NCBI GenBank assembly: GCA_028277405.1
Contig: JANQGH010000042.1
Span: forward strand, 62,001 to 126,000
DNA length: 64,000 bases
Reading direction: 5' to 3'
Source of the DNA: Alphaproteobacteria bacterium
GTDB taxonomy: Bacteria > Pseudomonadota > Alphaproteobacteria > DSM-16000 > Inquilinaceae
Part shown: positions 53,086 through 63,047 of the stretch, piece after piece
How the letters are laid out: each line of letters starts with the position of its first letter
Numbering within the stretch: the first letter of the stretch is position 1
The notes under the pieces: model-generated
What the model saw: the letters and a program-made list of their open reading frames with translations, nothing else
The model's database searches: none
Told to the model about the DNA's origin: nothing
Made by a program: the position numbers and the translations under genes

Positions 53086-54462
53086 ATGAAGGTCGTGATC
53101 TGCGGGGCCGGCCAGGTGGGGGCGAACATCGCCACCTATCTTGCCACCGAGAGCAACGATGTCACCGTCATCGATCAGTCGCCTTTGCTGATCCAGAAGA
53201 TGTCCGACACGCTGGATGTGAAGGCGCTGGTCGGCCATGCCTCGACGCCGCCGGTGCTGGAGCGGGCAGGGGCGTCGGACGCGGACATGTTGATCGCGGT
53301 CACCCAATCCGACGAGGTGAACATGGTGGCCTGCCAGGTCGCCCATTCGCTGTTCAACGTGCCGACCAAGATCGCCCGGGTGCGCAACCAGGCCTATCTG
53401 GACAATGTCTGGGCCGACATGTTCAGCCGCGACAACATGCCGATCGACGTCATCATCTCGCCGGAGATGGAGGTCGCTTACGCGGTGGCGCGCCGGCTGC
53501 AGGTGCCGGGCGCGTTCGACATGATACCGCTGGCCGACGGCAAGGTCCGGCTGATCGGCGTCATCTGCGGCGAGGACTGTCCGATCATCCACACGCCGCT
53601 GCGGCAGCTCACCAGCCTGTTCCCCGATCTGCAGATCGAGATCCTGGCGATCGTGCGCGACGAAAAACCGATCGTGCCCGACAGCGACGATCAGATGTTT
53701 GCCGGCGACGAGGTCTATTTCGTGGCCGCCGCCGATCACGTGGCCCGCGCCATGGCCGCGTTTGGGCACGAAGAGCCAGAGGCGCGGCGTATTATCATCG
53801 TCGGCGGCGGCAATATCGGGCTCAGCCTCGCTGAAGAGATCGAGGCCCATCACCCAGGCGTCACCGTGCGCATTATCGAGCATAATCTCGATCGTGCGTC
53901 GGCCATCGCCGGGCGCCTGAACCGGACAACGGTCCTGCAGGGGGATGCGCTGGACCCCGAGATCCTGGAAGAGGCCGGTGTCGGCCTGGCGGAGATCATC
54001 GTCACGGTCACCAACGACGATGAGGCCAACATCCTGTCCTCGCTACTGGCCAAGCGCTATGGCTGTCAGCGGGCGGTCACGCTGATCAACAAGAACACCT
54101 ATGGGCCATTGATCAGAACCTTGGGCATCGATGCCGTCGTCAGCCCGCGCGCCATCACGGCGTCGACCATCCTGCAGCATGTGCGCATGGGGCGCATCAA
54201 GTCCGTCCATTCCCTGCGCGACGGGTTCGCCGAGGTGATCGAGGCCGAGGCCTTGGAAACGTCGCCGCTGGTCGGCAAGCCGATCCGGGACGTCAGGCTG
54301 CCGCCGGAAGTGATCGTTGGCGCGATCGTGCGCGAGGACGAGGTCATCATCGCCCGGCCCAGCAGTGTGGTCCAACCGCACGACCGGGTGATCCTGCTGG
54401 CGGGCGCCAAATCGGTGCGCAAGATCGAGAAGATGTTTGCCGTTCGGCTGGAGTTCTTTTAG
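53086..54462 (+). CDS. trkA: Trk potassium uptake regulatory protein TrkA
   Basis: Cytoplasmic NAD-binding gate regulator of Trk/Ktr potassium channels. Two Rossmann RCK-N domains, each followed by RCK-C: KVVICGAGQVGANIATYLA at the start and IIIVGGGNIGLSLAEEIE at about residue 233. 458 residues. Position after ntrYX is conserved in alphaproteobacteria. The TrkH/G membrane partner is not in the window. Confidence 0.95.
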   Translation: MKVVICGAGQVGANIATYLATESNDVTVIDQSPLLIQKMSDTLDVKALVGHASTPPVLERAGASDADMLIAVTQSDEVNMVACQVAHSLFNVPTKIARVRNQAYLDNVWADMFSRDNMPIDVIISPEMEVAYAVARRLQVPGAFDMIPLADGKVRLIGVICGEDCPIIHTPLRQLTSLFPDLQIEILAIVRDEKPIVPDSDDQMFAGDEVYFVAAADHVARAMAAFGHEEPEARRIIIVGGGNIGLSLAEEIEAHHPGVTVRIIEHNLDRASAIAGRLNRTTVLQGDALDPEILEEAGVGLAEIIVTVTNDDEANILSSLLAKRYGCQRAVTLINKNTYGPLIRTLGIDAVVSPRAITASTILQHVRMGRIKSVHSLRDGFAEVIEAEALETSPLVGKPIRDVRLPPEVIVGAIVREDEVIIARPSSVVQPHDRVILLAGAKSVRKIEKMFAVRLEFF

Positions 54463-54523
54463 AGCCTGTCCCAGCCACCGTCGCAACCGCGGCGCCAATC
54501 CCGAGACCCGGAGAGCATGAGCA

Positions 54524-55408
54524 ATGCCCCGCTACGCCTATGTCAACGGCCAGTATCTGCCGCACCGCGACGCGATGGTGCATGTCGAGGATCGCGGCTT
54601 CCAATTCGCCGACGGCGTCTATGAGGTCGTGACCGTGCAGGATGGCCGCCTGGTGGACGAGGAGGGCCATCTGAATCGGCTGAACCGATCGCTCGGCGAA
54701 CTGCAGATGGCCTCGCCGATGGCCTCGCGCACGGCCCTGGAGCTGGTCATGCGCACGCTGATCAGGCGTAACGGTGTGGTCAACGGCATCATCTACCTGC
54801 AGGTCACGCGCGGCGTCGCGCCCCGCGACTTTCGCTATCCGAGCCGGACCAAGCCGACATTGGTCATGACCACGCGGCATATGGACCTCAATCCGGTCGC
54901 GCGGCTGGAACGAGGCGTGGCCGTAATTACCATGCCTGACATTCGATGGAAACGTCGTGATATCAAATCTGTCGCGCTTCTTCCTCAAGCGATGGGTAAG
55001 CAAATGGCGGCAGAGGCCGGCGCCTTTGAAGGCTGGATGGTCGACGATGACGGGACGATCACCGAGGGCTGTTCCTCCAATGCCTGGATCGTGACCGACG
55101 ACAACGTGCTCGTGACCCGAGAGCCGACGACCAGGATCCTGAACGGCATCACGCGCCAGTCGGTTTTGCGTCTTGCCGCTGACGAGGGCATCGGGTTTGA
55201 GGAACGGCCTTTCTCGGTCGCCGAGGCCCGCGCGGCCAAGGAGGCCTTTTTGACCAGCGCGACGACCTATGTCACGCCGGTGACCCAGATCGACGGCGAA
55301 ACGATCGGCGACGGTCTGCCCGGGCGGCTGGCACGGCGGCTGCGCCAGGCCTATTGGCAATACGCCGCTGGGGATCACGCGGATGTGCAAGCGGCAAAAG
55401 GACCCTAG
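54524..55408 (+). CDS. dat: Class IV aminotransferase, D-amino-acid transaminase type
   Basis: PLP enzyme, probably D-amino acid transamination. Family features: YVNGQYLPHRDAMVHVEDRG, FADGVYEVV, the catalytic Lys in RRDIKSVALLPQAMGKQ, and EGCSSNAWIV. 294 residues. The ATG at 54524 follows GGAGAGC. Branched-chain or aminodeoxychorismate lyase activity cannot be excluded by sequence alone, but the N-terminal pattern fits Dat better. Typical position between trkA and hfq. Confidence 0.87.
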   Translation: MPRYAYVNGQYLPHRDAMVHVEDRGFQFADGVYEVVTVQDGRLVDEEGHLNRLNRSLGELQMASPMASRTALELVMRTLIRRNGVVNGIIYLQVTRGVAPRDFRYPSRTKPTLVMTTRHMDLNPVARLERGVAVITMPDIRWKRRDIKSVALLPQAMGKQMAAEAGAFEGWMVDDDGTITEGCSSNAWIVTDDNVLVTREPTTRILNGITRQSVLRLAADEGIGFEERPFSVAEARAAKEAFLTSATTYVTPVTQIDGETIGDGLPGRLARRLRQAYWQYAAGDHADVQAAKGP

Positions 55409-55548
55409 CCGCTGGCCAAGTCGGGTGCGCTGCACCATATAGCTGGACGACGGCTACCAGCACCACCATCAAGAACGCCCACCAGCTGGAACATCGATCG
55501 GCGCCTCCGGTCGGTGCGGGTCCCAAAAAAATGAAAAGGCACTAGCGA

Positions 55549-55791
55549 ATGTCTGAAAAGTCGCAGAGCGTGCAGGATGTGTTTTTGAACAACATCCGCA
55601 AAAACAAGATGCCGGTGACCATTTTCTTAGTGAATGGCGTCAAGCTTCAAGGCATCGTGACCTGGTTCGACAACTTCTCCGTCCTGCTGCGGCGGGATGC
55701 CCATAGCCAACTGGTCTACAAACACGCGATTTCCACGATCATGCCCGCACAGCCGATCCAACTCTACGAAGCCGGCAAGGAAGACGCTTGA
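55549..55791 (+). CDS. hfq: RNA chaperone Hfq
   Basis: Hexameric Sm-like protein that pairs small RNAs with mRNAs. 80 residues: Sm1 region [20 protein letters not shown] and Sm2 KHAISTIMP (YKHAIST). The conserved Gln at the distal/proximal site is in KSQSVQD. The short acidic tail is normal for alphaproteobacteria. The 140-base gap upstream has a hairpin GGTGC-GCT-GCACC (55424-55436) and an A-rich stretch, but no firm promoter. hflX overlaps its stop. Confidence 0.97.
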   Translation: MSEKSQSVQDVFLNNIRKNKMPVTIFLVNGVKLQGIVTWFDNFSVLLRRDAHSQLVYKHAISTIMPAQPIQLYEAGKEDA

Positions 55792-57134
55792 GCGAGGTCA
55801 ACGGCCAGCCTGACCACGATAAGGGGTCTGCGCCAGCCAGCGCACGCGCCATCGTCATTCATCCGGTCCTGACGGCAGCACCGTCCGGACGCCGGTCGGC
55901 CGAGGCGCGCCTTGACGAAGCCGTCGGCTTGGCCTTGGCCATTGACCTGGAGGTGGTGGCCAGCAGGCTTGTCAGGGTAAGCCGGATGCAGCCGGCCACC
56001 TTGATCGGCGGTGGCGCGATCGAGGCGCTGAAGGAAGAGGTCGAGGCGTCGTCGGCCGAGCTGCTGGTCGTCGATGCCGCGTTGACGCCGGTGCAGCAGC
56101 GCAATCTGGAGCGCCGCTGCGATTGCAAGGTGATCGACCGGACCGGCCTGATCCTGGAAATCTTCGGCCGTCGCGCGCGCACAAAGGAAGGCCAGCTTCA
56201 GGTCGAACTGGCCCATCTCAGCTATCAGCGATCACGCCTGGTGCGGTCCTGGACCCACTTGGAACGCCAGCGCGGCGGTGCCGGGTTCATGGGTGGCCCC
56301 GGCGAAAGCCAGATCGAGCTGGACCGCCGGCTGATCGACGAGCGGATCGTTCGCTTGAAGCAGGATCTGGACGATGTGCGCCGGACCCGGTCGCTGCATC
56401 GTGGCGCCCGGGCCCGTGTGCCGTATCCGGTCGTCGCGTTGGTCGGTTACACCAATGCCGGCAAATCCACCCTCTTCAACCGGCTGACCCGGGCGGCCGT
56501 ACGCGCGCAGGACCTGCTGTTCGCCACGCTCGACCCGACCATGCGGTCGCTGGATCTGCCGGGCGGCACCAAGGCGATCCTGTCCGACACGGTTGGCTTC
56601 ATCTCCGACCTGCCGACCGCGCTGGTCGCCGCGTTCCGGGCGACCTTGGAAGAAGTGCAGTCCGCCGACCTGATCCTGCATGTCAGGGATGTCGCCCATC
56701 CGGACAGCGAGGCCCAGCGGGACGATGTGCACGCCGTGCTGGCCGAACTGGGCATCGAGGCAGACCGTGACCGGCGCGTGGTAGAGGTCTTGAACAAGAC
56801 CGATCTGCTGTCGGCTGAAGACGCGGCGGACATCCGTGCCGCCGCGGTCGGGCGAAACGGCGCCACGACGGCGCCGGTCGGCGTTTCGGCATTGACCGGC
56901 GAGGGCTGCGACGCGCTGCTGGCCACGATCGAAACAGCGCTGACGGCCAACCGGCAAACGGTCGAGGTCGCGCTTTCGTTTGCCGACGGCAAGACGATGG
57001 CATGGCTTCATCGACACGGCACGGTGACGGGCCAAACCGATGACGGCGAAGAGACGCGTGTCACCGTGGCGCTGGACCCGGCCGACATCGCGCGCTTGGA
57101 ACGGATGATCGACCGTCCGGTGATGCCGGCATGA
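55788..57134 (+). CDS. hflX: GTPase HflX
   Basis: Ribosome-associated GTPase that splits stalled or heat-damaged ribosomes. N-terminal HflX domain (about 20-200; [32 protein letters not shown]) and G domain (about 205-370; G1 [19 protein letters not shown]3 DTVGFI, G4 NKTD). 448 residues. It starts with TTG overlapping the hfq stop (TTGA), consistent with hfq-hflX co-translation. Confidence 0.95.
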   Translation: MSEVNGQPDHDKGSAPASARAIVIHPVLTAAPSGRRSAEARLDEAVGLALAIDLEVVASRLVRVSRMQPATLIGGGAIEALKEEVEASSAELLVVDAALTPVQQRNLERRCDCKVIDRTGLILEIFGRRARTKEGQLQVELAHLSYQRSRLVRSWTHLERQRGGAGFMGGPGESQIELDRRLIDERIVRLKQDLDDVRRTRSLHRGARARVPYPVVALVGYTNAGKSTLFNRLTRAAVRAQDLLFATLDPTMRSLDLPGGTKAILSDTVGFISDLPTALVAAFRATLEEVQSADLILHVRDVAHPDSEAQRDDVHAVLAELGIEADRDRRVVEVLNKTDLLSAEDAADIRAAAVGRNGATTAPVGVSALTGEGCDALLATIETALTANRQTVEVALSFADGKTMAWLHRHGTVTGQTDDGEETRVTVALDPADIARLERMIDRPVMPA

Positions 57135-57952
57135 CCGATTTGATCGACAAGGTCTCGCAAGTGATCGTCGCCGTCTGCGGCGAGGAGATGCTGCCCCGGT
57201 TCCGATCGTTGGATCCGTCCGAGGTCGGCTCAAAACACGGTGGCGACGTGGTCACGATCGTCGACACGATCTGCGAAAACCGGCTGACGGCGGCGCTGAC
57301 GCAGCTCTTGCCGGGTTCCGTCACCGTGGGCGAGGAGGCGGTGGCCGCCGACCCGTCGGTCCTCGACAGGCTCGACGAGGACGGTGACGTCTGGCTGATC
57401 GACCCGCTGGACGGGACCAAGAACTTTGCCGAACATGTTCCGGACTTCGCCAGCATGGTCGCACTGCTGCGCGATGGCGAGGTGATCGGCGGCTGGATCT
57501 ACCTGCCGGTCGCCAACAGGCTGGCCGCCGCCGAGCGCGGTTCCGGTGTTCTCATCGATGGCGAGACGCCGGTCTGGCCGCCTGAAAAACCGCTTAGCGA
57601 GATGATCGGCCGGTTCAACATGCCGAAAGGCAGTGCCCGCCACCGTCGGCTGATGCCCGTGCAGAAGGCGATACGCGACCGGACGTCGGTCGGTTGTGCC
57701 GGCTCTGCCTATGTCGATCTGACGAGCGGCGCGATCGATTTCGTCATGATGAACAAGCTGCATCCATGGGATCACGCGCCTGGCAGCCTGATGGTCGAAG
57801 AGGCCGGCGGTGTCGCGCGCTTGGCGTCTGGCCGACGCTACACGGTGGCCGAACGGCAGGGGCCGATGATCGCGACCCATGGCGAAGAGCAATGGCAGAC
57901 GATCGTCGACTTGTTGAGCAGCACGGACCAACCCAGCCGGGTGGAAGTCTAA
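57131..57952 (+). CDS. Inositol-monophosphatase-family phosphatase
   Basis: Mg-dependent, Li-sensitive-type phosphatase family (IMPase, CysQ, HisN). Metal ligands: Glu in VGEEAV, the DPLDGTKNF motif and HPWDHAPG near the C-terminus. 273 residues. The substrate is not resolvable: inositol phosphate, PAP or histidinol phosphate are possible. It overlaps hflX by 4 bases (ATGA) and the convergent mazG by 4, so it sits between two genes that are often neighbours. Confidence 0.88.
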   Translation: MTDLIDKVSQVIVAVCGEEMLPRFRSLDPSEVGSKHGGDVVTIVDTICENRLTAALTQLLPGSVTVGEEAVAADPSVLDRLDEDGDVWLIDPLDGTKNFAEHVPDFASMVALLRDGEVIGGWIYLPVANRLAAAERGSGVLIDGETPVWPPEKPLSEMIGRFNMPKGSARHRRLMPVQKAIRDRTSVGCAGSAYVDLTSGAIDFVMMNKLHPWDHAPGSLMVEEAGGVARLASGRRYTVAERQGPMIATHGEEQWQTIVDLLSSTDQPSRVEV

Positions 57953-58770
57953 GGCTTCTCGTCGGCCTTGGCGGCCTGCCAAAGGGCCTCCATCTCGTCC
58001 AGCGATGCCTCGGCAGGGGATCTGTCTGCCGCCGCCAGCCGATCCTCGACCGATCGAAAGCGCCGTTCGAACTTGGCATTGGCGTGCCTTAGCGCCGCAT
58101 CCGGGTCGACCTCCAAACGCCGGGCCAGATTAACGGTCGCGAACAGTAGGTCGCCGATCTCGTCCTTCAGGCGCACATTCGCCGCGCCGTCCTCCAGTTC
58201 GGTGCGCAGTTCGCCGACCTCCTCCTCGATCTTGTCCAGGATCGGCGCCGGCCGGTCCCAATCGAAGCCGACCCGGGCGGCGCGCTTTTGCAGCTTCAAG
58301 GCCCGGGATAGGGCGGGCAAACCGGCGATGACGCCGTCCAGCGCACTGGGGCGGCGGCCTTCCTCCACGGCCTTTTGATCGCGCTCGGTCGCCTTGTCTG
58401 CCTCCCACCGGCCGGTCATGGCCTCCGCCGTGGCGATGGTTTCATCGCCGAACACGTGTGGGTGGCGGCGCACCATCTTGTCGGCGACGTGCCGGGCGAC
58501 ATCGCCGAAATCCCACCAGCCACGCTCGCGCGCCATCTGGGCGTAGAAAACGACCTGGAACAGCAGATCGCCAAGCTCGTCCTTGATGGCGTCGGGTGTG
58601 CCGTTCTCGATCGCGTCCGCAACCTCGTACGCCTCTTCGATCGTGTGCGGCGCGATGGTTGCGAAATCCTGCTCCAGATCCCAAGGGCAGCCGCCTTCGG
58701 GATCGCGCAGCCGCGCCATGATCGCCAGCAGGTCGCTGATCGGGCTGGGGGGCAGGGGGCTGTCGTCCAT
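57949..58770 (-). CDS. mazG: Nucleoside triphosphate pyrophosphohydrolase MazG
   Basis: House-cleaning enzyme that cuts NTPs to NMP and PPi. Two MazG repeats: the first with CPWDLEQDFATIAPHTIEEA, EEAYEVADAIENG and KDELGDLLFQVVFYAQMA; the second with KIEEEVGELRTEL and KDEIGDLLFATVNLAR. 273 residues, the normal two-domain size. Convergent with the IMPase-family gene, sharing 4 bases at the stops. Confidence 0.94.
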   Translation of the reverse strand: MDDSPLPPSPISDLLAIMARLRDPEGGCPWDLEQDFATIAPHTIEEAYEVADAIENGTPDAIKDELGDLLFQVVFYAQMARERGWWDFGDVARHVADKMVRRHPHVFGDETIATAEAMTGRWEADKATERDQKAVEEGRRPSALDGVIAGLPALSRALKLQKRAARVGFDWDRPAPILDKIEEEVGELRTELEDGAANVRLKDEIGDLLFATVNLARRLEVDPDAALRHANAKFERRFRSVEDRLAAADRSPAEASLDEMEALWQAAKADEKP

Positions 58771-58856
58771 CGGCGGCTCGATTACTCGGTTCGGGTGCTC
58801 GCCATCACCTTAGCAGCAAAGCGCGATAAGGCATGGCCGCCTCGGCCCAAGGAGGC

Positions 58857-61325
58857 TTAGCCGACTGACTGCAAATGGCGCACCGGGCGGCCCGGTGAAA
58901 GAGACGAAGCCGCAGCCGCGATCGATTGGGAGTCGATGCCGTAATGGCGATAGAGGTCGTCGACCGTGCCGGTCTGGCCAAAATGCTCCACGCCGAGGCC
59001 GACCGTGGCGTGACCATGGACGCCGCCGAGCCAGGCCAGCGTGGCCGGGTGGCCGTCGATCACCGTGATGATCCGGCAGTGGGATGGCAGGTCGGCCAGC
59101 AGCCGGTCGATATGGCTGGTGGCGGCGGCGAGACCGCGCTTGCGGGCCCGCTGGGCGGCGTGCCAACCAGCGTTCAGCCGGTCTGCCGAGGTGATGGCCA
59201 GGACGCCGACATCACGCCGGTCCTCGCCGATGATGCCGGCGGCCTCGATCGCCTCGGTCGCCACGACGCCCTGATAGGCGATGACGATCTCGCAGTTGGG
59301 GCCGGGCGGCCGCATCCAGTAGGCGCCGTCGACGACCGCGCGCCGGAAGTCGTCCGTCAGCGGCCGCTTGGGCTGTTCGATCGCCCGTGTCGACAGGCGC
59401 AGATAGACCGAACCACCGGTCTCGTCGCGCAGCCAGGTGCGCTCGTCCGGGTCGCCGCCGCCGTCGCGCTGCAGATAGTCGAAGGCCCAATCCATCTGGA
59501 TCGCCAACTCGTCGACAAAGGCGGGCTCGAACGCGGCCAGACCGTCCTGCGACAGGCCGATCAAGGGTGCGGCGATCGACTGATGGGCGCCGCCCTCAGG
59601 TGCCAGGGTGACGCCGGAGGGCGTGGCCACCAGCAGGAAGCGGGTGTCCTGGTAACAGGCATAGTTCAAGGCGTCGAGGCCGCGCGAGATGAACGGGTCA
59701 TAGAGCGTGCCGATCGGGATCAACCGCTCGCCGAACAGCGAGTGGCTGAGGCCGGCAGCACCCAACAGCAGGAACAGGTTCATCTCGGCGATGCCGAGTT
59801 CCAGATGCTGGCCGTCCGGCGAAAAGCGCCATTTCTGCGCGCTGGGCACGCGCTCGTCGCGGAAGGTGTCGGCGATGTCGCTGAGGCCGAACAGGCCGCG
59901 CCGGTTGACCCACGGACCCAGATTGGTCGAGACCGTAACGTCGGGCGAGGTGGTCAGCACCCGTTCGGCCAGTTCGCTATCCGTCTTGGCCAGCGCGTCC
60001 AGGATCTTGCCGAAGCCGGTCTGGGTCGAAATCGACGCGTCGGCCGGAACCTTGCAGTCTTGGGTCGGTATCCGTGCGGCCTGAAGCCGGCGTGTGCCTT
60101 GCCGGTTGAACGGCACCTCCGCCAGAAAACGGCTCAGCGCATCGGGCGAGGCGTCGAGGCCGGCGAACGGGTCCCATTCCTGGCCGTCGGCGATGCCCAT
60201 CTCGCGCTTGAAACCGGCCATCTGGTCGGGCGTCATCAGGCCGGCATGATTGTCTTTGTGGCCGGCCAGCGGCGTGCCCCAGCCCTTGACCGTATAGGCC
60301 AGGAAGGCGACCGGCCGGTCATGGTCGACGCTTTCGAACGTTTCCAGGATGCTGGGCAGGCAATGGCCGCCGAGATTGGCCATCAGGCGCGCCAACTCTT
60401 CGTCCGACCGGCGGTCAAGCAGCGCCGTCACCGGCCCTTGGTCGCCGATCTCGTCCATCAGCCGGCTGCGCCAGGCGGCACCGCCCTGATACATCAGCGC
60501 CGAATAGAGCGAGTTGGGGCAGGCGTCGATCCATTCCCTCAGCCGCTCGCCGCCCGGCTCGGCAAAGGCGGCGCGCTGCAGGGCGCCATGCTTCAGGGTG
60601 ACCACGTCCCAGCCGAAGGCCTCGAACGTGCTGGCGATGCGGCTGTAGAGGCCCTCGCGCACGACACCATCCAGGCTTTGGCGGTTATAGTCGATTATCC
60701 ACCAGGTGTTGCGCAGCCCGTGCTTCCAGCCCTCGTGCAGGCATTCGAAGATGTTGCCCTCGTCCAGCTCCGCATCGCCGACCAGGGCGATCATGCGGCC
60801 CTCGTCGGCCGGCTTGGCCCAGGGCTTGGCGCGGACATAGTCCTGCACCAGCGAGGCGAAGGCCGTGATTGCGGCGCCCAGACCGACCGAGCCGGTCGAA
60901 AAGTCGACATCGTCGGTGTCCTTGGTGCGGCTGGGATAGGACTGCGCGCCGCCATAGGCGCGAAACCCCTCCAGCTTGTCGCGGCCCTGATTGCCCAGCA
61001 GATACTGGATGGCATGGAATACGGGCGAGGCGTGCGGCTTCACCGCCACCCGGTCCTGCGGGCGCAGCACGGAGAGATAAAGTGCCGTCATCAGCGAGAC
61101 CGACGAGGCGCAGGACGCCTGATGGCCACCGACCTTCAGCCCGTCGGGCTTGGCGCGCAAATGGTTGGCGTTGTGGATCGTCCAGCAGGACAGCCACAGT
61201 ATCTTGCGCTCCAGCGCGGTGAGCGCCTCCAACCTGTCCATCCTGGCCCCCAATCTCTCGCCCGATTTTGCCGACGCCCATGCATAGCAAAAATCGCGCG
61301 ACTTGTGCGCGGGTTCGATGGTCAT
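58857..61325 (-). CDS. AceE-like (homodimeric) thiamine-diphosphate E1 / transketolase-family protein
   Basis: 822 residues in one chain, like homodimeric PDH E1. TPP-domain features: KVGGHQASCASSVSLMTALY, KPHASPVFHAIQYLLG, the Mg-TPP motif GDAELDEGNIFE and IIDYNRQSLDG. Middle pyrimidine domain: PDVTVSTNLGPWVNR, LGIAEMNLFLLLGAAG; then a C-terminal transketolase-type domain. The heterotetrameric PDH is already encoded at 36-41.6 kb, and no E2/E3 lies beside this gene. It could act on 2-oxobutyrate (MdeB-like) or another 2-oxoacid. Divergent from the Hsp70-like gene. Start 61325; ATG 61241 is possible. Confidence 0.8.
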   Translation of the reverse strand: MTIEPAHKSRDFCYAWASAKSGERLGARMDRLEALTALERKILWLSCWTIHNANHLRAKPDGLKVGGHQASCASSVSLMTALYLSVLRPQDRVAVKPHASPVFHAIQYLLGNQGRDKLEGFRAYGGAQSYPSRTKDTDDVDFSTGSVGLGAAITAFASLVQDYVRAKPWAKPADEGRMIALVGDAELDEGNIFECLHEGWKHGLRNTWWIIDYNRQSLDGVVREGLYSRIASTFEAFGWDVVTLKHGALQRAAFAEPGGERLREWIDACPNSLYSALMYQGGAAWRSRLMDEIGDQGPVTALLDRRSDEELARLMANLGGHCLPSILETFESVDHDRPVAFLAYTVKGWGTPLAGHKDNHAGLMTPDQMAGFKREMGIADGQEWDPFAGLDASPDALSRFLAEVPFNRQGTRRLQAARIPTQDCKVPADASISTQTGFGKILDALAKTDSELAERVLTTSPDVTVSTNLGPWVNRRGLFGLSDIADTFRDERVPSAQKWRFSPDGQHLELGIAEMNLFLLLGAAGLSHSLFGERLIPIGTLYDPFISRGLDALNYACYQDTRFLLVATPSGVTLAPEGGAHQSIAAPLIGLSQDGLAAFEPAFVDELAIQMDWAFDYLQRDGGGDPDERTWLRDETGGSVYLRLSTRAIEQPKRPLTDDFRRAVVDGAYWMRPPGPNCEIVIAYQGVVATEAIEAAGIIGEDRRDVGVLAITSADRLNAGWHAAQRARKRGLAAATSHIDRLLADLPSHCRIITVIDGHPATLAWLGGVHGHATVGLGVEHFGQTGTVDDLYRHYGIDSQSIAAAASSLSPGRPVRHLQSVG

Positions 61326-61451
61326 GGCCGGGTTCCGCCGGGAAGAGGTGAGGGGGGCTCACTATCGACATGACAGGCGCGTTGGCCTGTGCTATCGACC
61401 CGCCCCCCAAATCAAAACCCTCTTCGTTCGACCGACCAGGTGAGTTGCGTC

Positions 61452-62714
61452 ATGACGCACTGCGGCCTCGACTTCGGCACGTCCAACAGTGTCGTCGCCC
61501 ATGCCGAGCGTGGGACCGTGTCCGTGCTCGAACTCGAACCGGGCAGGCGGGTGCTGCCGTCGGCCCTGTTCTTCGATGAGGAACTGGCCGAGACCGTGAT
61601 CGGCTCTGAGGCGGTGGAGCGCTATCTGGGCGGCAGCGAGGGCCGCCTGATGCGGGCGCTGAAATCGGTCCTCGGCTCCGACCTAATGAACGGCAAGACA
61701 AGGGTGCTCGGCCACAGCGTCTCGTTCACCGACATCCTGACCGGCTTTCACCGGGATCTGCGACGCCGGGCCGAGGCCGTCCTGGACCGGCAGATCACCC
61801 AGGCGGTCATTGGACGCCCGGTGCACTTCCACAACCGCGACCACGATGCGGATACACGCGCCGCCGAGACGTTGGAAACGGTGGCCAAGGCCGCCGGCTA
61901 TGAAGACATCGTGTTGTTGTTCGAACCGCTGGCGGCGGCTGTTGCCTTTGAGGCGACGGTTACGCGCGAGACGCTGGTCATGGTCGCCGATCTGGGCGGC
62001 GGCACGTCGGACTTCTCGATCTCGCGCCTGTCGCCGGACCGCCGGCACCTGGCCGACCGTTCCGACGACGTGCTCGCCGCCACGGGTCTGCGCCTAGGCG
62101 GGACCGATCTGGATCGGCGTCTGTCGCTGGCCGAAATCATGCCGCATCTCGGCCTGGGCAGCCGCTTGAAGGACCAACGCCTGACCGCGCCGAACTGGAT
62201 CTACCAAAAGCTGGCCACCTGGTCGGAGATCAACCAGCTCTACGCCCCGTCCATGCGGCCGGATCTGCAATGGCTGAAGCTGAACGCCGGCGGCGACATC
62301 CGCATCGAACGCCTGCTGAAGGTCATCGCCGGCCGCCACGGCCACCGCCTGGCCTCGGATGTGGAGACCGCCAAGATCGCGCTCTCGGACCGGGAGAGGG
62401 CGGAGATCGCCGCCACCTACGCCGGCCTCGACACGCCGATCACGATCGACCGGGGCAAACGCGACGCAGCGTTCCGCGACGACCTGACACGTCTGACCGA
62501 AACGGCCGAACACTGCATCCGCGACGCCAACATCCAACCGGACCGCCTCGACACCATCATGTTCACCGGCGGCACCAGCGCCATGTCCACGGTGCGCCAG
62601 GCCATCCAACGCGCGGCCCCGTCGGCCGAGCCGCTAGACTTCGACCGCATGGGCGCTGTCGGGCAGGGACTGGCTCTGTCGGCGGAGCGGGTCTTTGGCG
62701 GCGCGGCTCTGTGA
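61452..62714 (+). CDS. Hsp70-family protein without substrate-binding domain (YegD-like)
   Basis: 420 residues covering only the actin-like ATPase fold: phosphate-1 CGLDFGTSNSVVA, phosphate-2 VMVADLGGGTSDFSI, adenosine motif MFTGGTSAMS. The beta-sandwich and lid of DnaK are absent, as in E. coli YegD. ATG 61452 is chosen because AGGTGAG lies 6 bases upstream; the frame extends to 61389. Divergent from the AceE-like gene with a 126-base shared gap. Client unknown. Confidence 0.85.
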   Translation: MTHCGLDFGTSNSVVAHAERGTVSVLELEPGRRVLPSALFFDEELAETVIGSEAVERYLGGSEGRLMRALKSVLGSDLMNGKTRVLGHSVSFTDILTGFHRDLRRRAEAVLDRQITQAVIGRPVHFHNRDHDADTRAAETLETVAKAAGYEDIVLLFEPLAAAVAFEATVTRETLVMVADLGGGTSDFSISRLSPDRRHLADRSDDVLAATGLRLGGTDLDRRLSLAEIMPHLGLGSRLKDQRLTAPNWIYQKLATWSEINQLYAPSMRPDLQWLKLNAGGDIRIERLLKVIAGRHGHRLASDVETAKIALSDRERAEIAATYAGLDTPITIDRGKRDAAFRDDLTRLTETAEHCIRDANIQPDRLDTIMFTGGTSAMSTVRQAIQRAAPSAEPLDFDRMGAVGQGLALSAERVFGGAAL

Positions 62715-63047
62715 AAGGGGACGGTCATTTGCTTGTGCTTTTCCGTTGCTCCTGACCTGCCTCGAACTCTCATCCATTTGAAACCGGAGTCCGAAGGGTA
62801 GTTGCGCCAACTGGCGCGGGAGAAGCAAGCGACCGCTGAGGGGAACCTTCGGATGCTGCGCGTAGCGCTCGTTTATGCCCCAGAACTCAGCTTGGCCTCG
62901 CAACGCTCGCCTCTAATCCAAGGCCCCGAGACAATTGATTCGTACTACAGACGCAGAAGGAAGGTTTTCGAGGTATCCAGCTGTATCGCTCATGTCTTCA
63001 AAATGGTATAATAGTAACATGATGATGAATTTTCAGAGGATTCTAAC
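62715..63047. other. Intergenic region before the AT-rich membrane protein
   Basis: 333 bases where composition changes from GC-rich to visibly AT-richer. No terminator follows the Hsp70-like gene. Short frames on both strands (for example 62634-62903 minus) have no recognisable features. It ends in an extended -10 promoter and an SD (AGAGGA, 63035-63040). Confidence 0.6.
63004..63012 (+). promoter_or_regulatory. Extended -10 promoter for the membrane protein
   Basis: TGGTATAAT is a perfect TGn-TATAAT element. No -35 is needed for such promoters and none is seen at 16-18 bases. The transcript would start near 63019, about 30 bases before the GTG start codon. Confidence 0.6.

Noticed and set aside
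58926..61373. An 815-codon plus-strand frame opposite the AceE-like gene
   Set aside because: Same kind of shadow; the minus-strand product has clear thiamine-diphosphate enzyme motifs.
62634..62903. An 89-codon minus-strand frame after the Hsp70-like gene
   Set aside because: It overlaps the Hsp70 3' end, has no SD and no recognisable features. It might be a gene remnant, but I cannot support it.
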